7,625 bases of DNA from Pseudomonadota bacterium (lineage in GTDB: Bacteria > Pseudomonadota > Gammaproteobacteria > Burkholderiales > SG8-39). The DNA lies in the NCBI GenBank assembly GCA_021848555.1, contig JAJZUN010000119.1:1-7625 (forward strand), read 5' to 3'. The position numbers were made by a program, and so were the translations under genes. The notes under the pieces are model-generated. The model was not told the origin of the DNA and did not search any database. It worked only from the letters and a program-made list of their open reading frames with translations. Each line of letters begins with the position of its first letter. Positions within the stretch are counted from its first letter, which is position 1. Below, piece by piece: positions 1 to 6,121 of this stretch.

Positions 1-156
1 GCACCGGTTGGGCACGGCGTGCGGCTGACCCACCGCGTCCCGCCCGCCGGGTCAACCGCACCCCGGCAGATGGTGGCCCGAAGCGGGATTCTGCCGGCGG
101 GCATCATGCGGTACTACCATCCGCCGGCGGCCGATCTGGCGAAGAGGCTGGGGTAG
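1..156 (+). CDS. Possible 3' end of an upstream gene (partial, unidentified)
   Basis: The frame beginning at base 1 stays open for 51 codons and ends at a TAG at 154-156, so its start would lie outside the window. The predicted tail is proline-, arginine- and glycine-rich and ends in RYYHPPAADLAKRLG. I recognise no family. In DNA this GC-rich an open stretch of this length can occur by chance. The AT-richer bases just after the stop look like an intergenic promoter region, which mildly favours a real gene end here. It could equally be non-coding flank of the neighbouring cassette. Confidence 0.25.
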   Translation, partial: APVGHGVRLTHRVPPAGSTAPRQMVARSGILPAGIMRYYHPPAADLAKRLG

Positions 157-173
157 CGAATGATCCTTTCTTC

Positions 174-202
174 TTGCATGTTGACGAACCCATATTTATT
201 AT
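174..202 (+). promoter_or_regulatory. Candidate sigma-70-type promoter for the DUF4258/HTH group
   Basis: TTGCAT at 174-179 is followed, after a 17-base spacer, by TATTAT at 197-202. The second box matches TATAAT at five of six positions; the first matches TTGACA only in its TTG. This is the most AT-rich stretch between the possible upstream gene end and the DUF4258 start at 237. Transcription would begin near 209. A TTGACG at 181-186 is a better -35 box by itself, but it sits only 10 bases from the TATTAT. This is a call by eye and has not been scored against a model. Confidence 0.4.
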
Positions 203-236
203 GGCCGCGTCATGAACAGATCTCCTGGCCGCCTCG

Positions 237-542
237 ATGACGCTGCCCACAACGCTGACGGCCGACGATGCGAAATCACTCATTGTAGAGATCGCCGCGC
301 AAGGTGGACGCGTAGCCTTCAAGCAGCATGCGTACGACCGGATGGAGGAGCGCCACATCACTGAACCGCAGGTCTACAGCGTGCTTAAGACCGGCCGTGT
401 CGTGGGCAAGCCTGAATGGTCGAGCTACCAAAATTGGAAGGTCACGATGAAGGGCGTAGCAATCGGCGAGTCTGTGACGGTTGAAGTGGCCATCGAAGAG
501 GATGCGTTTGGCCAATCCGTCCTTGTGGTCACGGTCTACTGA
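237..542 (+). CDS. DUF4258 family protein, probable toxin-like component
   Basis: This 101-residue protein shows the DUF4258 pattern. A short N-terminal helix (about 9-22) leads to FKQHAYDRMEERHIT (28-42), with H31, R35 and R39 as the conserved basic positions. A strand-rich half follows and ends in VVTVY (97-101). DUF4258 proteins are small, often sit in front of helix-turn-helix or MqsA-like genes, and are thought to resemble RelE/MqsR-type RNase toxins; activity here is inferred. Toxin-first order, as in mqsRA and higBA, fits the HTH gene 55 bases downstream. The ATG at 237 has no good Shine-Dalgarno. The earlier in-frame ATG at 201 runs straight into a TGA at 213, so 237 is the first usable ATG. 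DUF4258 proteins of unknown, non-toxic role also exist. Confidence 0.8.
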   Translation: MTLPTTLTADDAKSLIVEIAAQGGRVAFKQHAYDRMEERHITEPQVYSVLKTGRVVGKPEWSSYQNWKVTMKGVAIGESVTVEVAIEEDAFGQSVLVVTVY

Positions 543-584
543 TCACTCTGACGCAACTCTTTTGGAAGTCGAACTAATATTCTC

Positions 585-590
585 GGTGGG
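585..590 (+). promoter_or_regulatory. Ribosome binding site deciding the HTH gene start
   Basis: GGTGGG lies seven bases upstream of the ATG at 598. The only earlier in-frame ATG, at 481, is inside the DUF4258 gene and would add 39 residues of read-through unlike the family N-terminus. The site therefore supports 598 as the real start. Confidence 0.55.
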
Positions 591-597
591 TAGTGAC

Positions 598-1413
598 ATG
601 AGCATCAGGTACCAGGGCGCGGACTTGGGCAACGTGCACCTCGAGAGCGGGTACACGATCCGAAGGCTTCCTGATGGCGATGAGGCTATCAGCATCAAAG
701 ATGTCGAGGGCCTTCATCGAGCAATTGCAGAGGCACTGATCGATCAGCCGACGCCTGCAGATGGGTCAAGGTTCCGCTTCTTGAGGAAGCACTTAGAACT
801 GACGCAGCGTGCGGCTGGTGAAAAGCTGGGCATTGAAGAGCAAACTGTTTCTCTCTGGGAGCGGGGCCTGCTGGAGGTTCCACGCTACGCCGACGTTATG
901 ATGCGGGCGCTTGTTGAGGAAACTACTCGACGGAGCCTCGCGATCAGCGAAATCATCGCCACCCTCAACGCGTCAACTCAAGCATCCCATAGCGAGAGCC
1001 TCGTGTTCGCTTTTTCCGCAGAATTGGGGTGGCACCTGAAAACTTGGGCTCGCCAACGGGCTCCACGAACAACAAGTCAAACGCTGACGAGTAAAGAGGG
1101 TAACGCGCCGGCGCTGCGGCTCGTGGATGAGGGGAGCGGGCGCGCGACGCCGCGCATGCCCAAGTACCAGTACACCGCCAACATGCCGACCCGCGCCGCC
1201 GAAGCACGGGGCGTGGAGGAGTGCCCACCAGAGGCGACCTACTCCGCGGGCTTTGCACGCGTGGAACGCGCCGCCGAAGCACAAGTCCCGGGGCGGCGCC
1301 AGCCGGAGGCGACCTACGCAAACTATATGCCCGCGAATGTTGTGTCTATTGAGCCTAGGCTGGAAGGAAACTCCCTATCTCGAAGTATCGTTGTTGAAGC
1401 GGGGACGGCCTGA
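598..1413 (+). CDS. Antitoxin-like HTH (XRE/MqsA-type) regulator with repeat-bearing C-terminal extension
   Basis: This 271-residue DNA-binding protein is the likely antitoxin or autorepressor partner of the DUF4258 protein. Residues 1-50 carry the lead segment seen in HTH partners of DUF4258 genes (GADLGNVHLESGYTIRRL, then SIKDVEGLHRAIAEAL). An XRE/MqsA-type helix-turn-helix follows at about 59-90 (FRFLRKHLELTQ, then LGIEEQTVSLWERG). The zinc-binding N-terminus of classical MqsA is absent; the only cysteine is C209. As I know the family, such proteins usually end soon after the region corresponding to about residue 148. Here roughly 120 more residues follow, low in complexity, basic and Pro/Ala-rich, with a 25-residue duplication at 199-248. 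The extension is more GC-rich than the rest of the gene and looks like an in-frame insertion or fusion. The stop shares one base with the next ATG (TGATG), which suggests translational coupling. Confidence 0.75.
   Translation: MSIRYQGADLGNVHLESGYTIRRLPDGDEAISIKDVEGLHRAIAEALIDQPTPADGSRFRFLRKHLELTQRAAGEKLGIEEQTVSLWERGLLEVPRYADVMMRALVEETTRRSLAISEIIATLNASTQASHSESLVFAFSAELGWHLKTWARQRAPRTTSQTLTSKEGNAPALRLVDEGSGRATPRMPKYQYTANMPTRAAEARGVEECPPEATYSAGFARVERAAEAQVPGRRQPEATYANYMPANVVSIEPRLEGNSLSRSIVVEAGTA
1192..1341 (+). repeat. Two tandem 75-base in-frame units inside the HTH gene
   Basis: Units at 1192-1266 and 1267-1341 share two identical blocks at exactly 75-base offset. The first is CGCGCCGCCGAAGCAC (1192-1207 and 1267-1282); the second is GAGGCGACCTAC (1231-1242 and 1306-1317). 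The sequence between the blocks has diverged. Because 75 is divisible by three, each unit encodes 25 residues, giving RAAEA, eight variable residues, then PEATY. A related but shifted motif, YTANMP (from 1171) against YANYMP (from 1315), suggests older degenerate copies nearby. This may be a local duplication or a mobile or dispersed repeat that entered the gene in frame. Confidence 0.75.
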
Positions 1414-1859
1414 TGGCAACACTGGTTTACATGGCGCTCTGCCAACATGCCGTCATCGACCGGCAGAGCAACCTCGCGTCGCTCTTCGACTTGATCGAAG
1501 AGGTACAAATTGAGCAGGCATTGTTAGATCGCTCGCAAAATGAGAAGTTAGCTGTCGGGTTCAATATGGACCTCATGGCGTTGATCTCACGCGAATGGCC
1601 TCAATTGACCGAATCTGAGGACCTTAAGGTAAGCCTTAGCCTTGTATTCCCATCGGGTGAGATCGAACGACTTACAGAGGCGAAACCAGATCTCTCGGCG
1701 CGGCGATCGCGCGTAATCTTCAAGCTACTAGCTCTTCCGCTCCGTGGCGCAGGACTGTACGAGTTCCAGCTTGCGTCTGGGGAGCAAATCCTAGGGCGCA
1801 TCCCTCTGCAAGTGCTCGCTGCACCAGTAAAGGAACAGCAGCACAGTTCTCCTCACTAA
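1413..1859 (+). CDS. Hypothetical protein resembling the DUF6941-type beta-sandwich families
   Basis: This 148-residue protein has no signal peptide or membrane segment. The N-terminus (MALCQHAVIDRQSNLASLFDLIEEV, about 7-31) follows the pattern of small hypothetical families such as DUF6941: an alcohol-like 'alCe..iiD..tn..Slf.i.e.i' opening and then alternating strands. The second half is strand-rich (VSLSLVFPSGEIERL, about 71-85; then GAGLYEFQLASGEQIL) and fits a C2-like beta-sandwich. The role of these families is unknown to me. The start ATG shares its A with the stop of the HTH gene. A GGGG at 1401-1404, eight bases upstream, can serve as ribosome binding site, so both proteins are probably made from one mRNA. 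It might modulate the toxin/antitoxin-like pair or be an independent defence part; the family assignment is by eye. Confidence 0.6.
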   Translation: MATLVYMALCQHAVIDRQSNLASLFDLIEEVQIEQALLDRSQNEKLAVGFNMDLMALISREWPQLTESEDLKVSLSLVFPSGEIERLTEAKPDLSARRSRVIFKLLALPLRGAGLYEFQLASGEQILGRIPLQVLAAPVKEQQHSSPH

Positions 1860-1923
1860 CGGCGACGAACACGTTGCGCGCCGCTTGCCGTGGAGCAGCC
1901 CTGCCGACCTCGTGAAGCGCTCT

Positions 1924-1936
1924 CGATACAGTATCG
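1924..1936. promoter_or_regulatory. Perfect 6-1-6 inverted repeat, candidate operator for the restriction enzyme gene
   Basis: CGATAC at 1924-1929 and GTATCG at 1931-1936 are exact reverse complements around a single central A. The site lies 30 bases before the restriction enzyme ATG in the 107-base gap (1860-1966). A 13-base dyad of this kind is typical of a dimeric HTH operator and too short with too tight a loop to be a terminator. The HTH protein encoded upstream is an obvious candidate binder. I see no strong -10/-35 pair around it, so whether a promoter sits here is open. Confidence 0.4.
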
Positions 1937-1966
1937 TCACCGCTTCAACTCCACTCGGCCTGCGCG

Positions 1967-4900
1967 ATGGATCCAAACCCGCTCAAGGACTACCTGGCCA
2001 AGATCGAGGCGTCCCTCAAGCGCGGCGACGCCACCGAGCACACGCACCGCCCGGCGCTGAAGGCGATGCTGGAGGCTGTGGCCGGCGATCCCGCCGTGCA
2101 GGCGGTCAACGAGCCGCGCCGCATCGCCTGCGGCGCACCCGACTACGTGATCGCACGCGGCACCGTGCCGCTGGGCTACGTCGAGGCCAAGGATGTCGGC
2201 GCCAATCTCAACGAGGTCGAGCGTAGCGAGCAACTCATGCGCTACCGCGATTCGCTGGGCAATCTGGTTCTGACCGACTACCTGGAGTTCCGCTGGTACC
2301 TCGGCGGCGAGATGAAGCTCAAGGCCTCACTGCCGCGCCCAGGCCGGGATGGCCGCATTCGCTGGAACGCCGACGCCGCTTCCGAAGTCGCCCAGCTACT
2401 CGGGCAGTTCCTCGAGGCCGACATTCCACTGGCCGCCTCGCCGGCTGAACTGGCCCGGCGGATGGCTGCGCTTGCGCGTCTGATCCGTACCTTGATCGAG
2501 CGTACCTTCAGCGGTGAGGGCGAGGCCGGCGAATTGCACGGCCAGCTTGAGGCGTTCCGCAAGGTGCTGATTGACTCGCTCACCCCTGAACAGTTCGCCG
2601 ACATGTATGCGCAGACGCTGTGCTACGGCCTGTTCGCCGCACGCTGTAACGCGCCGGCGGCGGGCTTCACCCGCCAGAGCGCCGCTACCGCGCTGCCGCG
2701 CACCAACCCGTTCCTGCGGCGCATGTTCAATAGCATCGCCGGGCCTGATCTCGACGATCGCATCGCCTGGGCCGTGGACCAGTTGGCGGAGCTACTGGCG
2801 CGCGCCGACATCGCGAGCATCCTCGAGACCTTCGGTCAGCGCACCCGGCAAGAGGATCCCGTGGTGCACTTCTACGAGACCTTCCTCGCCGCCTATGACC
2901 CGGCCATGCGCGAGGCGCGTGGCGTGTACTACACGCCCGAGCCCGTGGTGAACTGGATCGTGCGCAGCGTCGAGCACCTCCTGCTGCGCGAGTTCAAGCT
3001 GACCGGCGGCCTGGCGCACGCCGACAAGGTCAAGCTCAAGCGCCCGAAGCCTGGCGGCGGCATGGAGTCCTTCGAGACGCACCGCCTACAGATCCTCGAT
3101 CCAGCCACCGGCACCGGCACCTTCCTGTACGCGGTGATCCAGCGGATCCGCGCACACTTCGAGGGTAACGCCGGCGCCTGGCCCGGCTACGTGGCCGAGC
3201 ACCTGCTGCCGCGTCTGTTCGGCTTCGAGTTGCTGATGGCGCCCTACGCGGTGGCACACATGAAGCTGGGCCTGGAGTTGGAGCAGTCTGGTTACGACTT
3301 CGCCAGCGACCAGCGCCTGGGCGTGTACCTCACCAACTCGCTGGAGGAAGCCCACGAACTGACCGGCATGCCGCTGTTCACGCAGTGGCTGGCCGAGGAA
3401 TCGCGCGCCGCGGGCCAGGTTAAGCGCGAGGCGCCGGTCATGGTGGTGCTTGGCAACCCGCCGTATTCGGGGCATTCGGCCAACACCGGCGCATGGATCG
3501 CCGGCCTGCTGCGCGGCCACGACGCGCTCACCGGCCAGAAAACCGGCAATTACTTCGCCTGCGATGGCAAACCGCTCGGAGAGCGCAATCCGAAGTGGTT
3601 GAACGACGACTACGTGAAGTTCATCCGGTTCGCGCAGTGGCGCATCGAGCAGACCGGCCACGGCATCCTCGCCTTCGTCACCAACCACGGGTATCTCGAC
3701 AACCCTACCTTCCGCGGCATGCGGCAGAGCCTGATGCAGAGCTTCGATGCGCTGTACCTGCTCGACCTGCACGGCAACAGCAAGAAGAAGGAGCGCACCC
3801 CCGATGGCGGCAAGGACGAAAACGTCTTCGACATCCAGCAGGGCGTGGCGATCGGTATTTTCGTGCGCCATCCGGGCAAGGCCGATGCCCCGCGCAGCGC
3901 GCGCGTGTTCCATGCCGATCTCTACGGTACCCGTGCCGTGAAATACGCCTCGCTCGATGCCGGCGACCTCGACAGCGCCGCCTGGCGCGAGATCGAACCA
4001 GCCAGCCCCGCCTACCTGTTTGTGCCCGAGGATGGCGCGCTGCGTGAGGAGTACGAGCAGGGCTGGAAGATCACGGCAGCGATGCCGGTGAACGTGCTGG
4101 GCTTCCAGACCCACCGCGATGACTTCGCCATCGCCTTCAACCGCGAGACCCTGCATGCACGCATCGCGGCGATGCGCGATACCGCGCTGTCCGACGAGGC
4201 GTTTGCACAGGCTCACGATCTTCGCGATAACCGTGATTGGCAGCTTGCCGAGGCACGCAAGGTATTACGCGGTGACCCTGACTGGGAACGCGCGCTGATC
4301 CGCGTGGCCTACCGGCCGTTCGACGAGTGCTGGGGCTACTTCAGCGAAGTCGCGATGGATTACCCACGGCATGAGTTGGTCGAGCATGTAGCTGCGAAGG
4401 ACAACATCTGCCTAGGCGTGGGCAGGGCTGGCAATGCCGTCAGCGAGGACATTTGGTCGTTGCAGACCTGCTCCATCGGCCCGATGGATGCCAACATCTT
4501 TCGTCGCGGCGGCGTAAACGTCTTTCCTCTCTGGCTTTACCCCACCGACGCACCACGCGATCTGCTCGACACTGCCGCCGGCGAACGTAGCGCCAACTTC
4601 GCGCCCGAGTTCCTCACCGCCGTGGCTGCGCGCATCAATGCGCCTCCAGCCCCTGAAACTCTGTTCGCCTTCATCTATGCCGTGCTCTACGCGCCCAGCT
4701 ACCGCACGCGCTACGCCGAGTTCCTCAAGCGCGACTTTCCGCGTGTGCCGCTGCCGCGCGATGCCGGACAGTTCAACGCGCTGGCCGCGCTGGGCCAGGA
4801 ACTGATCGAACTGCACACCCTGAAGCGTGCCATGCCGGCCATTACCCGCTATCCGGTGCCGGGCAGCAACCGCGTGGACAAGGTGCGCTGGGCACCTGCC

Positions 4901-5188
4901 ACGGACGGCGCCATCGGCCGCGTGTACATCAACGGCGAGCAGTATTTCGACGGCGTGCCCGCCGCGGTGTGGGATACGCACATCGGCGGCTATCGCGTAG
5001 CCGAGAAGTGGCTGAAAGACCGCAAGGGCCGCGCCTTGAGCTACGACGACCTGACGCACTACCAGAACGTCATTGCCGTGTTGGCGCGAACGGCGGAGTT
5101 GCAGACAGCGATCGACATGGCGATTCCTGGACACAAGCCTACCAGTCCCGCCGGCCGCGCCCCCACTGCGAATCAGGTTGTCCTATGA
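1967..5188 (+). CDS. Single-chain restriction-methylation enzyme, type ISP-like but without helicase (type IIG-like)
   Basis: This 1073-residue enzyme should methylate adenine in a specific DNA site and cut unmodified DNA. The N-terminal nuclease (about 1-115) has TEHTHRPALKAML (23-35) and a PD-ExK signature P58-D59, E73-A-K75. A helical coupler spans about 130-310. The N6-adenine methyltransferase shows motif X GVYYTP (319-324), motif I DPATGTGTF (378-386) and motif IV NPPY (497-500), then FVTNHGYLDNPTFRGMR and DENVFDIQQGVAI (617-629). The C-terminal part (about 700-1050) resembles the type ISP (LlaBIII-like) specificity module: AYRPFD near 780, FPLWLYP, and FAFIYAVLYAPSYRTRY before LGQELIELH. 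Classical type ISP enzymes are about 1500-1600 residues with a helicase between nuclease and methyltransferase; here it is missing, giving a type IIG/IIL-like layout. ATG 1967 is the first start codon after an in-frame TGA at 1913-1915. Key catalytic residues are intact. The stop overlaps the next gene by four bases. Confidence 0.88.
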   Translation: MDPNPLKDYLAKIEASLKRGDATEHTHRPALKAMLEAVAGDPAVQAVNEPRRIACGAPDYVIARGTVPLGYVEAKDVGANLNEVERSEQLMRYRDSLGNLVLTDYLEFRWYLGGEMKLKASLPRPGRDGRIRWNADAASEVAQLLGQFLEADIPLAASPAELARRMAALARLIRTLIERTFSGEGEAGELHGQLEAFRKVLIDSLTPEQFADMYAQTLCYGLFAARCNAPAAGFTRQSAATALPRTNPFLRRMFNSIAGPDLDDRIAWAVDQLAELLARADIASILETFGQRTRQEDPVVHFYETFLAAYDPAMREARGVYYTPEPVVNWIVRSVEHLLLREFKLTGGLAHADKVKLKRPKPGGGMESFETHRLQILDPATGTGTFLYAVIQRIRAHFEGNAGAWPGYVAEHLLPRLFGFELLMAPYAVAHMKLGLELEQSGYDFASDQRLGVYLTNSLEEAHELTGMPLFTQWLAEESRAAGQVKREAPVMVVLGNPPYSGHSANTGAWIAGLLRGHDALTGQKTGNYFACDGKPLGERNPKWLNDDYVKFIRFAQWRIEQTGHGILAFVTNHGYLDNPTFRGMRQSLMQSFDALYLLDLHGNSKKKERTPDGGKDENVFDIQQGVAIGIFVRHPGKADAPRSARVFHADLYGTRAVKYASLDAGDLDSAAWREIEPASPAYLFVPEDGALREEYEQGWKITAAMPVNVLGFQTHRDDFAIAFNRETLHARIAAMRDTALSDEAFAQAHDLRDNRDWQLAEARKVLRGDPDWERALIRVAYRPFDECWGYFSEVAMDYPRHELVEHVAAKDNICLGVGRAGNAVSEDIWSLQTCSIGPMDANIFRRGGVNVFPLWLYPTDAPRDLLDTAAGERSANFAPEFLTAVAARINAPPAPETLFAFIYAVLYAPSYRTRYAEFLKRDFPRVPLPRDAGQFNALAALGQELIELHTLKRAMPAITRYPVPGSNRVDKVRWAPATDGAIGRVYINGEQYFDGVPAAVWDTHIGGYRVAEKWLKDRKGRALSYDDLTHYQNVIAVLARTAELQTAIDMAIPGHKPTSPAGRAPTANQVVL

Positions 5189-5664
5189 GCTTTTTTCACG
5201 TCATCGCCACGTTTGAGGATCGCCCCGAAGAATTCGTATCCGTCTTCATGGACCTCTCGGATCGTGACCTGAAAGTCCGCTTTCTCAAGCCTTACGCCCG
5301 CGGCGAGGATCTGGTTAGTGGTAACCACATCCTGCCCGTGCGGAGCATTCGCAAGGTGCACGTAGTCGAAACCGAGCGAAAAAGTGAACTAGAGTTAGCA
5401 GACCTTCAGCGCGTGAGTCGCGCAAGGATCGATGAAATCAACCGCAACTCCCAGGACTGCGTGCTCATCATGCTAGGGGTCGGGTACAAAGACACAGACA
5501 TCATACACACCGGTACAGATGTAACGGCGCAGTTCATCGCTGGTCCACCCGGTGCCAAGGACATGGTCGCGCGAGCCATTTCCTTTCTCAACAACGGGTG
5601 GGTAGTTGGGCTTGGTGTCGGTTTGCTGCTAGCCGTGCTTGTAGGATGGCTTGGATGGCACTGA
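5185..5664 (+). CDS. Hypothetical tail-anchored membrane protein coupled to the restriction enzyme
   Basis: This 159-residue protein has no established function that I can name. Its start overlaps the restriction enzyme stop in an ATGA (5185-5188), with AGG at 5175-5177 seven bases upstream, so translation is probably coupled. Residues 1-60 look like a mixed alpha/beta domain (FHVIATFEDRPEEFVSVFMD, then LKPYARGEDLVSGNHIL). A charged helix follows at about 62-88, then a hydrophobic strand with a glycine loop (DCVLIMLGVGYKD, 91-103) and TDVTAQFIAGPPG (111-123). The C-terminus (about 138-157) is one hydrophobic segment rich in G, V, L and W, consistent with a single tail anchor and a cytoplasmic N-terminal domain. 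No signal peptide is seen. I have a recollection of similar stand-alone hypothetical proteins with the same motifs. Possible roles are a membrane-linked effector or regulator of the enzyme, or a passenger gene. Confidence 0.7.
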   Translation: MSFFHVIATFEDRPEEFVSVFMDLSDRDLKVRFLKPYARGEDLVSGNHILPVRSIRKVHVVETERKSELELADLQRVSRARIDEINRNSQDCVLIMLGVGYKDTDIIHTGTDVTAQFIAGPPGAKDMVARAISFLNNGWVVGLGVGLLLAVLVGWLGWH

Positions 5665-5740
5665 CGGCTACCGCGATTCGCGCTTCTCAGCGCCTTGGCA
5701 ACCGACATCGGCATACGCGGACTTCTCTTGACCGGTTTGA

Positions 5741-6121
5741 CTACCCCTCACCCTCCATCCTCACCTCCACCCACGACCCCCGCGACCTCGCCACCAGTTC
5801 GACCACAGCGCACCGCGTGCCGCGCTTTCCGCGCACCGACGCCAGCAGCCGGACCCGCCTGGGCGGGCGTCCCGGCCCATCAGCGGCGGCATCGACGGCA
5901 AGCTGGCGGATGACTTTGCCTGAGCCCCGGCAGTCTTCGTAGACCGCCCGGCTGAGGCGCAGGCCGATCGGCTGCCGGAACGTGCCGGGCGGCGGCGGGC
6001 TTTCATCGCGCCGCGTGAGCGTGCCGACGCTGACCATCTCGCCGGATTCGACGGCGGTCGTGTCGCTCCATGGCCGGCGCGCGCCGGCCAGCCTTTCGAT
6101 CAATTTGGTTTGTGCGCTCAT
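5741..6121 (-). CDS. Hypothetical small basic protein downstream of SNF2 helicase
   Basis: This 126-residue protein belongs to no family I recognise. The N-terminal half contains a proline run (SPPPPGTFRQP, about 41-51). The second half is arginine-rich with strand-like stretches (RRVRLLASVRGKRGTRCAVVELVARSRGSWVEV, about 88-120, split by basic residues). No membrane segment or signal peptide is visible. The start ATG overlaps the helicase stop in an ATGA at 6118-6121 and is preceded by a good AGGAG at 6130-6134 on the minus strand. Coupling to the helicase gene and the well-placed ribosome site argue for a real gene. Its basic character would suit nucleic-acid contact, but this is speculation. 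It ends at a TAG, convergent with the membrane protein gene and 76 bases away, with no convincing terminator hairpin in between. Confidence 0.6.
   Translation of the reverse strand: MSAQTKLIERLAGARRPWSDTTAVESGEMVSVGTLTRRDESPPPPGTFRQPIGLRLSRAVYEDCRGSGKVIRQLAVDAAADGPGRPPRRVRLLASVRGKRGTRCAVVELVARSRGSWVEVRMEGEG
6071..6090. repeat. Perfect 20-base palindrome inside the small hypothetical gene
   Basis: TGGCCGGCGC followed directly by GCGCCGGCCA forms a perfect palindrome with no spacer. It lies near the 5' end of the minus-strand hypothetical gene, in the part encoding about LAGARRP. It consists almost wholly of G and C, so chance in GC-rich coding DNA is possible. It could form a strong hairpin in the mRNA shortly after the start codon. 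Confidence 0.55.

Noticed and set aside
93..130. Repeated GCCGGCGG blocks (93-100 and 123-130) as a structured element or attachment site
   Set aside because: They are short, pure-GC matches expected by chance in this composition, with no hairpin or matching copy elsewhere in the window.
481..597. An earlier start at 481 for the HTH gene
   Set aside because: It would overlap the DUF4258 gene by 62 bases and add residues unlike the family. The ATG at 598 has GGTGGG seven bases upstream.
1192..1341. The 75-base repeats as a CRISPR array
   Set aside because: Only two units, in frame inside a coding sequence, with the identical blocks too short and split. No leader or cas genes are present.
3086..4216. 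A 376-codon open frame on the minus strand opposite the restriction enzyme gene
   Set aside because: It is a shadow of GC-rich codon bias. The plus-strand frame carries all methyltransferase motifs, and the antisense product shows no recognisable domain.
4412..5134. A 240-codon minus-strand frame opposite the 3' part of the restriction enzyme gene
   Set aside because: The plus strand encodes the conserved type ISP-like C-terminal module here. The antisense protein is His/Val/Arg-rich without motifs.
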